Below are positions 7,807-15,230 of a stretch of 33,193 bases of DNA, in pieces. This DNA comes from Hyphomicrobium sp. GTDB lineage: Bacteria; Pseudomonadota; Alphaproteobacteria; Rhizobiales; Hyphomicrobiaceae. Under the pieces are notes generated by a model. The model searched no databases and was not told where the DNA came from. It saw nothing but the letters and a program-made list of their open reading frames with translations. Position 1 is the stretch's first letter. Each line of letters starts with the position of its first letter. The stretch covers positions 1 to 33,193 of the forward strand of contig JASBSU010000011.1 in assembly GCA_030148725.1 (NCBI GenBank), in the 5' to 3' direction. A program made the translations under genes and the position numbers.

Positions 7807-8469
7807 TCAACGCCGCGTTGGTGCCCAGGGGGTCGGCAGGAACGTGACGATGGCCAACGGCACAACCCAGCCGAGCCATGCCGCGCAGCCGTAAACGGAA
7901 TTGAAAGGCAGGTCGTAGCCGGTCGCCACGGTGGTGGTCATGCGCACCCAGAGCGCTCCGGAGGCAACGGCGGCCATCATCAGCATGAGGCGCGCATGAT
8001 TTGAAAACTGGCGGCGGCGCGCCTTCATGATGCCCAGCGCTATGAGGCCCAGCCAGACGACGCCCTGCGCCAGAAACCCGAGGCGCGCCATCAGCACCGA
8101 ATGACTGAACAGCGCCACGGGAATCGAGGTGACGGCTCCGAGCAGCACGCAGAGCGCGGCGGCATAACCGAGCGGTCGATGCCAGGCGCTATTGCGGCGT
8201 AAAGCGATGACGGCCGGTATGAGGGTTAGCGAAGCGCCGGACGCCAGCATGTGCAGCTTGAATATGCCGGGTAGTCGCTCGTCGACCAGGAACAAATTGT
8301 AGGGCAGCGCTACGGCGCCGAGCCCCTGCGACATGGCGACGATGCCTGTCGGAACGGCCAGCAGCAAGACGGCGCAAATGACGGCAAGTCGCGGTGCGCG
8401 CGCAGCAAGGAGGCGAAAGCCAGACTTAATACCGCCGGCGAGAGGTGCTGTGGTTGCGTCACTGGACAT
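7807..8469 (-). CDS. DUF2306-like integral membrane protein
   Basis: 220 residues from ATG 8469. There are about seven hydrophobic segments with no signal peptide, and short loops carrying His and Arg at membrane edges: KLHMLASGASL, RRNSAWHRPLGYAAAL, FSNHARLMLMMAAV. This arrangement, with spaced His residues next to helices, resembles the DUF2306 family of predicted inner-membrane proteins, whose function is unknown; the His residues could bind heme or metal, which is speculation. No good ribosome site precedes 8469, and the divergent gene begins only 26 bp away, so promoter elements must overlap coding sequence. It may be co-transcribed with mazG downstream. Confidence 0.7.
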   Translation of the reverse strand: MSSDATTAPLAGGIKSGFRLLAARAPRLAVICAVLLLAVPTGIVAMSQGLGAVALPYNLFLVDERLPGIFKLHMLASGASLTLIPAVIALRRNSAWHRPLGYAAALCVLLGAVTSIPVALFSHSVLMARLGFLAQGVVWLGLIALGIMKARRRQFSNHARLMLMMAAVASGALWVRMTTTVATGYDLPFNSVYGCAAWLGWVVPLAIVTFLPTPWAPTRR

Positions 8470-8495
8470 TGGCTGGAGCTTATTCGAGGCGCACG

Positions 8496-8993
8496 ATGTT
8501 GAAGATAATCCTGAGCGGTCTTTGTGTTCTCGCGGCGGCAGCGCCACTTTCGGCCGCGATCAGTCCGGCCAACATCGCCGGCCGCTGGCAGGGTGAGAGC
8601 TGGGCGCAGGATAGCAGCGGCAGCAAGCTGACGCTCGATATCGTTCGCTGTGGTGAAGGCTGGTGCGGCATCACCGTCGCGGCCGACAATTCGTGCGGTG
8701 GCACGGCGCTGAAGATCGACGCCGGCAAGTATGAGCCCGACGCCGATTACATCCAATTCAACGGATCGCTGCAGCTCGCGCCGAAGACTGAGCCATACGT
8801 GGTGCAGGTCTCGATCTTCGAGCCGGCATCGGATGAGCCTGCCGGCGCGCCGCTGAAGATCCAGATCACCGGTGACACGGGTGGGCAATTCCGCGCCTAT
8901 CGTCGCTCGTTCCCGTTCGAGGCGCAGCTCGTGCGAATGCAGGATGCGGTGTGCCATGCGCCACAGACGGTTTCGTCGCTTGATCGGCATTGA
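8496..8993 (+). CDS. secreted protein, first of a tandem paralogue pair
   Basis: 165 residues; GAGG lies 7 nt before ATG 8496. Signal peptide MLKIILSGLCVLAAAAPLSA. The mature part begins with a GRWQGE motif, then CGEGWCGITV and SCGGTALKI, and ends with ITGDTGGQFRAYRRSFPFEA and a VCHAPQ tail. Five mature cysteines are shared with the next gene. The GxW...CG..WCG arrangement loosely resembles DUF2147-type periplasmic beta-barrel proteins, but the rest does not match, so I leave the family open. The two copies overlap or nearly abut and are surely one transcription unit. They are alike throughout the mature chain and differ mainly in signal peptide and central loops, pointing to a local duplication. 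Confidence 0.78.
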   Translation: MLKIILSGLCVLAAAAPLSAAISPANIAGRWQGESWAQDSSGSKLTLDIVRCGEGWCGITVAADNSCGGTALKIDAGKYEPDADYIQFNGSLQLAPKTEPYVVQVSIFEPASDEPAGAPLKIQITGDTGGQFRAYRRSFPFEAQLVRMQDAVCHAPQTVSSLDRH

Positions 8994-9001
8994 GGTGTGC
9001 C

Positions 9002-9487
9002 TTGCCCGGCCGCATCCTTTTAAGCCTCTTTCTCTTGCTGATCGGGGCGCCGCTCGCCGTGGCTGAGGTCAAGCCTGAGCGGATCGCCGGCCGCTGGGCC
9101 GGCGAGACCCTGGGGATGAAGCGCGGGATACCAATCACCCTCGACATCGTCGCGTGCGGCAACGCCTGGTGCGGGATCAAGGTCGAGGCGGGCGACAAGT
9201 GCGGCGGCACGGCGCTGAAGGTCGAATTTGTCGAGCCGCTGGGCGATCCCCAGTCCGACGACTTGCTGTTCGAGGGCAAGCTCGAACTCGCTCCCGGCAA
9301 TGCGCCCTACATGGTGCACGCGTGGCTGCTTTCGGCGACCGACAAGGCACCGCTCATGATCCAGATCAGGGGCGACACCGGTGGCGTCTATCGCGAGTAC
9401 AGGCGCTCATTCCCGTTTGAAGCGCGGCTCGAGCGCTTGATGGATGCCGTGTGCCACGCGCCGCAGTCGGTCTCGGCGCGGCGGTGA
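9002..9487 (+). CDS. secreted protein, second of a tandem paralogue pair
   Basis: 161 residues from TTG 9002, chosen because GAGGTG (8992-8997) lies right before it; a TTG at 8990 overlapping the upstream stop is the alternative and would add four residues. Signal peptide GRILLSLFLLLIGAPLAVA. The mature chain parallels the preceding protein: GRWAGE, CGNAWCGIKV, KCGGTALKV, IRGDTGGVYREYRRSFPFEA, VCHAPQSV. It probably has the same fold and cell location (periplasm), with slightly different specificity. It converges on the orphan gene ending at 9509 with only 21 bp between stops. Function is unknown. Confidence 0.78.
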   Translation: MPGRILLSLFLLLIGAPLAVAEVKPERIAGRWAGETLGMKRGIPITLDIVACGNAWCGIKVEAGDKCGGTALKVEFVEPLGDPQSDDLLFEGKLELAPGNAPYMVHAWLLSATDKAPLMIQIRGDTGGVYREYRRSFPFEARLERLMDAVCHAPQSVSARR

Positions 9488-9508
9488 CAGCGGGCGTCCG
9501 AAAGCAAT

Positions 9509-9904
9509 CTAGCGGGCAGGACCCGACCAAACGAAGGCCTGGTCTCCGAAAATGCGCCGCGACCATTTTCCTTGCGAACCGCGAGAGCGACACCCGCCAC
9601 CGAAGCGCGTCCCATAGAACTCGACCTTGTCAGCGAACACATCGTGGAGGAACGCCACCACATCCGAAACAATTCGGCATTCGCGTTCCGCCGGCGTTAG
9701 GCCGTCATCGTAATTTCCGAAATGGACGAGCGTGAAGTCGCCGAAGTGAACAGTCACTTCCTCGCCGTCATCACAAAACTCTATCGGACTCCAAGCCGGA
9801 TGCACTGGCGGAAAAGTCGCAGTCGGGCGGTTCCCCACGTCGATCCTAAGTCCCCTGTTCGGGAAGTGCTCAGCCAGTTCAGTCGCTAGAATCTCTGCGA
9901 GCAT
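9509..9904 (-). CDS. orphan cytoplasmic protein, unknown
   Basis: 131 residues; GAGG lies 7 nt upstream of ATG 9904. There is no signal peptide or membrane segment. The chain is acidic in the middle (EFCDDGEEVTVHFGDF, FGNYDDG) with a probable helix (ERECRIVSDVVAFLHDVF) and a C-terminal Gly/Arg/Trp-containing part (GGGCRSRG, FVWSGP). It looks like a small alpha/beta protein of the sort found as scattered accessory genes. Codon use is less GC-biased than in its neighbours, which hints at later acquisition. No toxin or other partner sits beside it, so an immunity-protein reading, while possible, has no support here. Confidence 0.68.
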   Translation of the reverse strand: MLAEILATELAEHFPNRGLRIDVGNRPTATFPPVHPAWSPIEFCDDGEEVTVHFGDFTLVHFGNYDDGLTPAERECRIVSDVVAFLHDVFADKVEFYGTRFGGGCRSRGSQGKWSRRIFGDQAFVWSGPAR

Positions 9905-10090
9905 AGACGGACCTCAGTTGCAGCCTCACCCAATAATACTGGTCTGCCCAGCCAACCACGCTTTTCCAGGCGCAGGAGCCTGAGGTTTTACGTAGCACGC
10001 CGCTCAGTATTGTTTCGGCCCGCGGCTCCGGACTACGATGGCGCGGGCACGAGATGAGTTCATTGGCCATGCCGATGGACGTGGGGCGTC

Positions 10091-10846
10091 ATGATCGTCT
10101 TTCGCATTCTGGGTAACGCCGTCATCATGGCAGGGGAGGCGGCGGCCGTCGTAGGGCTCGCGGCGTTCGCCTTCTACTACCCCTTCATCTTCGCCGGAGT
10201 GACCGCGGTGCTCGCATTCGTCCTCGGGCTACGCCTCGAGGTGGCGCGGCTTCGCTATGAGCTGCCGTTCTACTTCGGTGGCTTCGCCAAGCGCGCGGCA
10301 TTCCTCACGGCGCTGGTCGGCAGCGTCGAGGCGATCTTCAAGGGATTGCTGGCGGGTGTCGCGGCGCTGTTCACCTTTGCCGGCACCAATCCCGATCGGC
10401 GCTTCTGGGTGGCGGTGCTGTTCGCGGTGTGCGTCTACGTCGGTGCCGCGGTGCTCCGGCTCTTATCGCTGCGCGCCGAAGCGCTGCCGATGCGCTGGGG
10501 TTACTTCCGGCTGGCACCGCCGCTGGGGTTGTTGTTCTCGGCAGGCCTGGCGCTGCTCGCCGCCATCCAACTATTGCCGGCGGCGAACGTGACGGGTATC
10601 GGCTGGGACATCATCTTCAACACGCCCCAGCAGCCATCGATCGAGCAGGTCAGCGAGCTGTTCTTCCAGCTCAAGCAGGCGTTCGACGAGTTCATCGTCA
10701 AGGCGCTCTCGGTGCTGGTCGGCGAGGAGTGGGCGCGCGTTCTCGGGATTGTCGTCAGCGTCAATGTACTGTCGGGGTTCGTGAGCGCGGTCTACGCGGC
10801 GGTCATCGCGCAAGCGGTACGCCGGTCGGAGGACGCGCTGCTGTGA
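10091..10846 (+). CDS. integral membrane protein, unknown
   Basis: 251 residues from ATG 10091, with GGGG a few bases upstream as a weak ribosome site. About six hydrophobic segments: two at 10-47, one at 68-97, one at 104-126, one at 142-162 and one near the C-terminus (VLGIVVSVNVLSGFVSAVYA). Between the last two lies a soluble stretch of about 60 residues with an amphipathic helix (EQVSELFFQLKQAFDEFIVK). It is predicted to lie in the inner membrane. I recognise no transporter or enzyme motif. It stands alone: the orphan gene diverges on the left and pepA converges on the right, with an AT palindrome and a terminator hairpin between. Confidence 0.72.
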   Translation: MIVFRILGNAVIMAGEAAAVVGLAAFAFYYPFIFAGVTAVLAFVLGLRLEVARLRYELPFYFGGFAKRAAFLTALVGSVEAIFKGLLAGVAALFTFAGTNPDRRFWVAVLFAVCVYVGAAVLRLLSLRAEALPMRWGYFRLAPPLGLLFSAGLALLAAIQLLPAANVTGIGWDIIFNTPQQPSIEQVSELFFQLKQAFDEFIVKALSVLVGEEWARVLGIVVSVNVLSGFVSAVYAAVIAQAVRRSEDALL

Positions 10847-10906
10847 GAAACGGGGTGCTTGGCAGGCGCTTCGCGACACCGTCGGTGATCACGGCTGCAC
10901 CATTCG

Positions 10907-10922
10907 CATAATATATATTATG
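10907..10922. repeat. 16-bp perfect AT palindrome
   Basis: CATAATATATATTATG reads the same on both strands and stands out in GC-rich surroundings. It lies 60 bp after the membrane-protein stop and about 65 bp before the pepA stop, next to the terminator hairpin at 10937-10973. It could be a protein-binding site or a hairpin/T-run aiding termination on either strand. Confidence 0.6.
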
Positions 10923-10936
10923 GAAAATAATTGTCT

Positions 10937-10973
10937 TGGCGCCTACCTTTTCAGAACGTTAAGGCAGGCGCCA
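10937..10973. terminator. terminator hairpin between converging genes (pepA side)
   Basis: TGGCGCCT (10937-10944) pairs with AGGCGCCA (10966-10973); after one mismatch, CCTT/AAGG continues the stem around an 11-nt loop. On the minus strand it follows the pepA stop by 15 nt and is followed by the T-rich ATTATTTTCC, so it most likely ends pepA transcripts. It may also stop plus-strand read-through. Confidence 0.75.
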
Positions 10974-10988
10974 GATGTGATGTTGATG

Positions 10989-12521
10989 CTACTTTTCGGC
11001 CTTCTCGTGGTTGTCTGAGATGTAGCGGTCGAGGAGCCGGACGCCCCAGCCGGCGCCCCAGCTCGGGCTGATCTCGGACTTCGGAGCGTCCATAGCCGTG
11101 CCGGCGATGTCGAGGTGCGCCCAGGGCGTATCCTTGACGAAGTACTTGATGAAGGCGGCAGCCGTGCACGAGCCAGCCCAGCGCCCGCCGATGTTCTTGA
11201 TGTCGGCGTTCTTGCTCTCGAGCATCTTGTCGTAGCCCTTGTCGAGCGGCATGCGCCATAGCTTCTCGCCGGTTGCGTTCGAAGCATCCAGCAGGTCGGC
11301 CGCCAGCTTGTCGTCGTTGGCGAACAGGCCGGCGTACTCCTTGCCGAGGGCGACCATGATGGCGCCGGTCAGCGTCGCAAGGTCGATGATGAGGCGCGGC
11401 TTGAAGCGCTCCTGCACGTAGGAGATGAGGTCGACGAGGACGAGGCGGCCCTCGGCGTCCGTGTTCAGGATCTCGACCGTCTGGCCGGAGTGCGCGCGGA
11501 CGATGTCACCCGGGCGGATGGCAGTGCCCGACGGCATGTTCTCGACGAGGCCGATGATGCCGATGACATTGGCGTTGGCCTTGCGCTCGGCGAGGGCCTG
11601 CATGGTGCCGACGACAGCGGCAGCGCCGCCCATGTCGCCCTTCATGTCTTCCATGCCGGCGGCCGGCTTGATGGAGATGCCGCCGGTGTCGAATACGACG
11701 CCCTTGCCGACCAGCATGATCGGCTTGGCGCGCTTCGACTTGGCGCCGTGCCACTGCATGATGGCGACGCGGGCCGGACGGACGCTGCCTTGGGCGACGG
11801 CGAGAAGCGAGCCCATCTTGAGGTCCGCGAGCTGCGCTTCGTCGAGAATCTCGACCTCGAGGCCGGTGCTTTCCAGCTCTTTCACGCGGTCGGCAAATTC
11901 GACCGGGCCGAGGGCGTTGGCGGGCTCGTTGACGAGGTCGCGTGCGGTCATGGTGCCGTTGGCGACAGCCGCGTAGCGCCCGTAAACGTTGCGGGCCTTG
12001 TCGGGGTCGGCGCAATGGATCACGAGCTTCTTCAGGCCGTCGGCCTCGCTGGCGTCATCCTCAGGCTTGGCGGTCTTGGTGAGATACTTACTGAATTCGT
12101 AATGGCGCAGGTTGGCGCCGAAGGCGAGGAGCGCTGCCAGCTCGGCCGGCTTGGTGCCGCCCGACTCGGGCGCCTCGACGATGAAGCTGGCGGACTTGAC
12201 CTTGCGGGCGCCGATCGCCGCGGCTGCCGTGCCGCCAAGCAGCACCCAGTCGTTCTCCTTGAGATCGCTGCCCTTGCCGGTACCCAGCAGGATGGCGCGA
12301 TTGACGCCGCCGAGGCGCGGCGGTGCCAGAACTTCCAGCGTCGATTTCTTGCGGCCTTTGTATTGGGCTGCTTCGGCGGCCTTGGTGAGCGCACCGCCGG
12401 ACTTCTGATCCAGCTCGCGGGCGCGGCTGGCCAAGGCGATGTCGTCTCCTGCGAGGACGACGACGGTCGGTTCGAGGTCGGCAGAAAGGGGCTCAAACAC
12501 GATTTCGGGACGGGTAGTCAT
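10989..12521 (-). CDS. pepA: leucyl aminopeptidase, M17 family
   Basis: 510 residues, full length. This two-metal cytosolic aminopeptidase removes N-terminal residues, preferring Leu, in peptide turnover; in enterobacteria it also acts as a DNA-binding protein. The catalytic domain is intact: GKGVVFDTGGISIK from 272, with the Lys and Asp ligands; MKGDMGG at 293-299; and the M17 signature NTDAEGRL at 353-360. The N-terminal half (1-180) is the more variable macro-like domain. ATG 12521 has GGAG about 10 nt upstream. It diverges from lptF across a 402-bp gap, an arrangement known from many proteobacteria. Confidence 0.96.
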   Translation of the reverse strand: MTTRPEIVFEPLSADLEPTVVVLAGDDIALASRARELDQKSGGALTKAAEAAQYKGRKKSTLEVLAPPRLGGVNRAILLGTGKGSDLKENDWVLLGGTAAAAIGARKVKSASFIVEAPESGGTKPAELAALLAFGANLRHYEFSKYLTKTAKPEDDASEADGLKKLVIHCADPDKARNVYGRYAAVANGTMTARDLVNEPANALGPVEFADRVKELESTGLEVEILDEAQLADLKMGSLLAVAQGSVRPARVAIMQWHGAKSKRAKPIMLVGKGVVFDTGGISIKPAAGMEDMKGDMGGAAAVVGTMQALAERKANANVIGIIGLVENMPSGTAIRPGDIVRAHSGQTVEILNTDAEGRLVLVDLISYVQERFKPRLIIDLATLTGAIMVALGKEYAGLFANDDKLAADLLDASNATGEKLWRMPLDKGYDKMLESKNADIKNIGGRWAGSCTAAAFIKYFVKDTPWAHLDIAGTAMDAPKSEISPSWGAGWGVRLLDRYISDNHEKAEK

Positions 12522-12923
12522 ATGTGGGAGGCTCCGCAGTCGAATTGGGTGCGCTTGCCGCCAGGATGCACGTCGAGAGCGTGAGGCCCCTGCCTTCGGG
12601 CAGGTCCCCCCATCGTGCCATTGCGGCGGGATCTGGAACGTTGGTCTTAATCAGTCGCTAGCGCGTGGCAGCTGAGCTTGCAAGCCAACCACCCCCGCCT
12701 CCTGGATCACGCTCGCGTGCTTTTTGGGCTGTTCGGGTTACGTTCGCCGGCAGGGGACTGCCCATAAGGGTAGCTGGAGGTGGGCCGATATGGCACTTGG
12801 GCCACGCCCGCCAAGTCACTGGGGAAAAGCCGAATTTCCGCCACGCTGGAATGGAACGAAGCGCTATTGGGGAACCGGGGGCGTCAGGGTGGCGAGCCCC
12901 CTGCCATCACAAATCGGTCTGCA
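12522..12923. other. 402-bp intergenic region between pepA and lptF
   Basis: No convincing gene. It must hold the promoters of both divergent units. Visible structure: CCTGCC-TTCG-GGCAGG (12589-12604), a 6-bp stem with a UUCG tetraloop, in the pepA leader if transcribed leftward; and a short CACGC/GCGTG stem at 12708-12719 followed by C and five T, a weak terminator-like element on the plus strand. No clear -35/-10 pair was found. Confidence 0.5.
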
Positions 12924-14132
12924 ATGGGAATTTTCGAAAGGTACGTCTTTCGGCAGGCCGGTTCCGCGCTGCTCATCATCCTGTTGTCGCTGTCGAGTAT
13001 CGTCTGGGTGGCGTTGGCGCTGCGCCAGCTCAACGTCGTCACGAGCCAGGGCCAGGACGTGTGGATGCTCGTCAAGATGACGACGCTCGCCCTGCCCAAC
13101 CTGATGGCGATCATTGCGCCGTTTTCGCTGCTGATTGCCTCGATCCATACGCTCAACCGGTTGAATGGCGACAGCGAGCTGATCGTGCTGACAGCGTCGG
13201 GGGCGACGGTCTGGCGGGCGGCCAAGCCGCTGCTGGCGCTGGCCCTGCTCGTTGCGCTCGGCGTGGCGTTCGTCAATCACATCGGCATGCCGTGGAGCCT
13301 CAAGAAGCTCCGCGACTACGTGGTGATGGTGAGGGCCAACATTCTCACGCAGGTGATTCAACCAGGCGCGTTTTCCAGCCCCGAGGAAGGACTGACGTTT
13401 CATATCCGTGAGCGGGCCCAGAACGGCGAATTGCTGGGGCTGATCGTGCACGATACGCGCAACCCTGCTCTCAATCAGTCGTACATGGCGGAGCGAAGCG
13501 CCATTCTTCAGCGCGGCGAATCCAACTTCATCATCATGCACACGGGCCACATCGTCCGGCGGACCGACAAGGACGAGCCCTCGCAGATCATCGCGTTCGA
13601 GCAGTACGCGGTGGACCTCGACCAGTTCGAAAAGAAGATGGACGACGACACGGAGGATCTCAAACCGCGCGAGCGCTATCTCGGCGAGCTGATGTATCCC
13701 GAACCGACCAGCTCCGCCTATCGCAATGCGCCCGGCAAATTCAGGGCCGAGTTGCATGAGCGCTTCTCAAACCCGCTTTACCCGATCGCCTTCGTTTTCA
13801 TAGCGCTGGCGGCGGTCGGCCAGGCGCACTCGACGCGCCAGAACCGTGTGCAGCAGGTGGCGATCGCCTTCGTCCTCGCCGCAGGGCTGCGGCTCGGCGG
13901 TCTGGCCATGAACAACATCGTGGTGATGAACGAATCTGCGACCGCCCTCCTCTATCTATTACCGCTATCGGCTATGCTGGGGTCGCTCATCGTGATGGAG
14001 CGGGCGCGGCGGCGGCTCGCGACCTCGCGCTTCCCGGGCATCATCCTCGATCCGATCGGGGACGCGTTCTCGGCGGCGCTGGGACTGCTACGTCGGCGGT
14101 CTCGCGGCAACGCTGTTCATGGGCGGGGTTAG
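12924..14132 (+). CDS. lptF: LPS export ABC transporter permease LptF
   Basis: 402 residues from ATG 12924 (GIFERYVFRQAG, the usual LptF opening); the frame stays open far upstream but that part has no domain. YjgP/YjgQ family: three hydrophobic segments in the first 120 residues, a periplasmic beta-jellyroll domain (about 125-300; QPGAFSSPEEGLTFHIRER is typical), and three C-terminal segments. With LptG and the ATPase LptB it extracts LPS from the inner membrane and feeds it to the periplasmic bridge. The C-terminus has an extra Arg-rich cytoplasmic tail. The ribosome site is weak. The lptG start follows the stop after 3 bases, so they form one operon. Confidence 0.93.
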   Translation: MGIFERYVFRQAGSALLIILLSLSSIVWVALALRQLNVVTSQGQDVWMLVKMTTLALPNLMAIIAPFSLLIASIHTLNRLNGDSELIVLTASGATVWRAAKPLLALALLVALGVAFVNHIGMPWSLKKLRDYVVMVRANILTQVIQPGAFSSPEEGLTFHIRERAQNGELLGLIVHDTRNPALNQSYMAERSAILQRGESNFIIMHTGHIVRRTDKDEPSQIIAFEQYAVDLDQFEKKMDDDTEDLKPRERYLGELMYPEPTSSAYRNAPGKFRAELHERFSNPLYPIAFVFIALAAVGQAHSTRQNRVQQVAIAFVLAAGLRLGGLAMNNIVVMNESATALLYLLPLSAMLGSLIVMERARRRLATSRFPGIILDPIGDAFSAALGLLRRRSRGNAVHGRG

Positions 14133-14135
14133 CGC

Positions 14136-15230
14136 ATGTTTCGCAACCCCACGCTCGGCCGGTATATCGGCACCCGCTTCCTGGTCGCTATCCTGGCGGT
14201 GTTCCTGCTCTGCTCGGTGCTGATCTACCTCATCGATTTCGTCGAGCTGCTGCGCCAATCGGGCAAGAACGGCGACGTCTCGCTGGCCACTTTGGCCCTC
14301 ATCGCGCTGTTGCGGCTGCCGGCCTACGCGGAGTTCCTCATCTCGTTCGCCGTTCTCGTCGGCTCGATCTCGGCGCTGCTGCAGCTCAGCCGCAAGAGCG
14401 AGCTGACTGTCATGCGGGCGGGCGGTATGTCCGTCTGGCAGTTTCTGCGGCCGGGCATCGTCGTCGCGTCCTTCGTCGGGCTGCTGACGGTGGTGGTGTT
14501 CAATCCGATGGCGGCCGCAGGGCGTGTCGCGGCTGAAAACATCTTCGCCGAGGCGTTCGGGCGGGAGACCAACCTGTTGCGGTCCAGGTCCGGAGCGTCC
14601 TGGCTGCGGCAGAACGGCACCGACGGGCAGTCAGTCATCAATGCCGCCATGGCGACCAACCGGGGTCTTACCCTGCACGGGGTGTCGGTGTTCATTTTCG
14701 ATAATGACGGGCACTTCGTGGAGCGCGTCGACGGCAAGCGCGCGGACCTTCACGAGGGGTACTGGGAACTCCAGGAAGCGTGGGTCGCCCGCATCGGCCG
14801 GGAGCCCGAAAAATTCGATACCTACCTCGTATCCACATACCTTACACCGGATCGCGTGGCCGATGCGCTGGGAACAGTGTTCTCCGTCTCGTTCTGGGAA
14901 TTGCCGGCGCTCATCGAAGTGGCTGAAAAGGCCAAACTTTCGGCCAGCCGGCTGCGGATCCAATATGAAGCTTTGATGTCAAGGCCATTGCTGTGCGCAG
15001 CGATGGTCCTTTTGGCGGCGACTGTGTCGTTGCGGTCATTCCGCGGCGGCGGCATCCAGACTATGGTTATTGCGGGACTGGTAGGGGGGTTCGGCTTCTT
15101 TCTTCTTTCAGAAGTCTCCCGACAAGTCGGAGTTGCTGGTTTGGCGCCCCCCTGGGCGGCAATCTGGTTGCCCGTGGTCCTCGTAATGGTTGTCTCGGCT
15201 ACGGTACTGTTACACCAGGAGGATGGCTGA
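14136..15230 (+). CDS. lptG: LPS export ABC transporter permease LptG
   Basis: 364 residues. Same family and layout as LptF: N-terminal membrane segments (RFLVAILAVFLLCSVLIYLI, then RLPAYAEFLISFAVLVG and FLRPGIVVASFVGLLTVV), a periplasmic domain at about 125-270 (SGASWLRQNG, VFIFDNDG), then three closing segments. It partners LptF in the LptB2FG extractor. The start lies 3 nt after the lptF stop and GGCGGGG lies upstream. Its stop codon is immediately followed by the GTG start of lptD. In E. coli lptFG and lptD lie in different operons; here the inner- and outer-membrane parts of the machine are adjacent. Confidence 0.93.
   Translation: MFRNPTLGRYIGTRFLVAILAVFLLCSVLIYLIDFVELLRQSGKNGDVSLATLALIALLRLPAYAEFLISFAVLVGSISALLQLSRKSELTVMRAGGMSVWQFLRPGIVVASFVGLLTVVVFNPMAAAGRVAAENIFAEAFGRETNLLRSRSGASWLRQNGTDGQSVINAAMATNRGLTLHGVSVFIFDNDGHFVERVDGKRADLHEGYWELQEAWVARIGREPEKFDTYLVSTYLTPDRVADALGTVFSVSFWELPALIEVAEKAKLSASRLRIQYEALMSRPLLCAAMVLLAATVSLRSFRGGGIQTMVIAGLVGGFGFFLLSEVSRQVGVAGLAPPWAAIWLPVVLVMVVSATVLLHQEDG

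Noticed and set aside
9879-10070. 63-codon minus-strand frame upstream of the orphan gene
   Set aside because: It overlaps the start of the better supported 131-residue gene in another phase and lacks a ribosome site or recognisable sequence.
10907-10922. AT palindrome read as an attachment or recombination site
   Set aside because: There is no integrase, tRNA or second copy in the window to support integration.
11490-12584. 364-codon plus-strand frame opposite pepA
   Set aside because: It has the Gly/Ala/Val/Arg-rich composition of an antisense shadow, no recognisable domain, and lies over a well-supported M17 peptidase.
12522-12923. Possible tRNA or small RNA gene in the pepA-lptF gap
   Set aside because: I find no T-arm consensus or cloverleaf; only two small hairpins, one with a T run.
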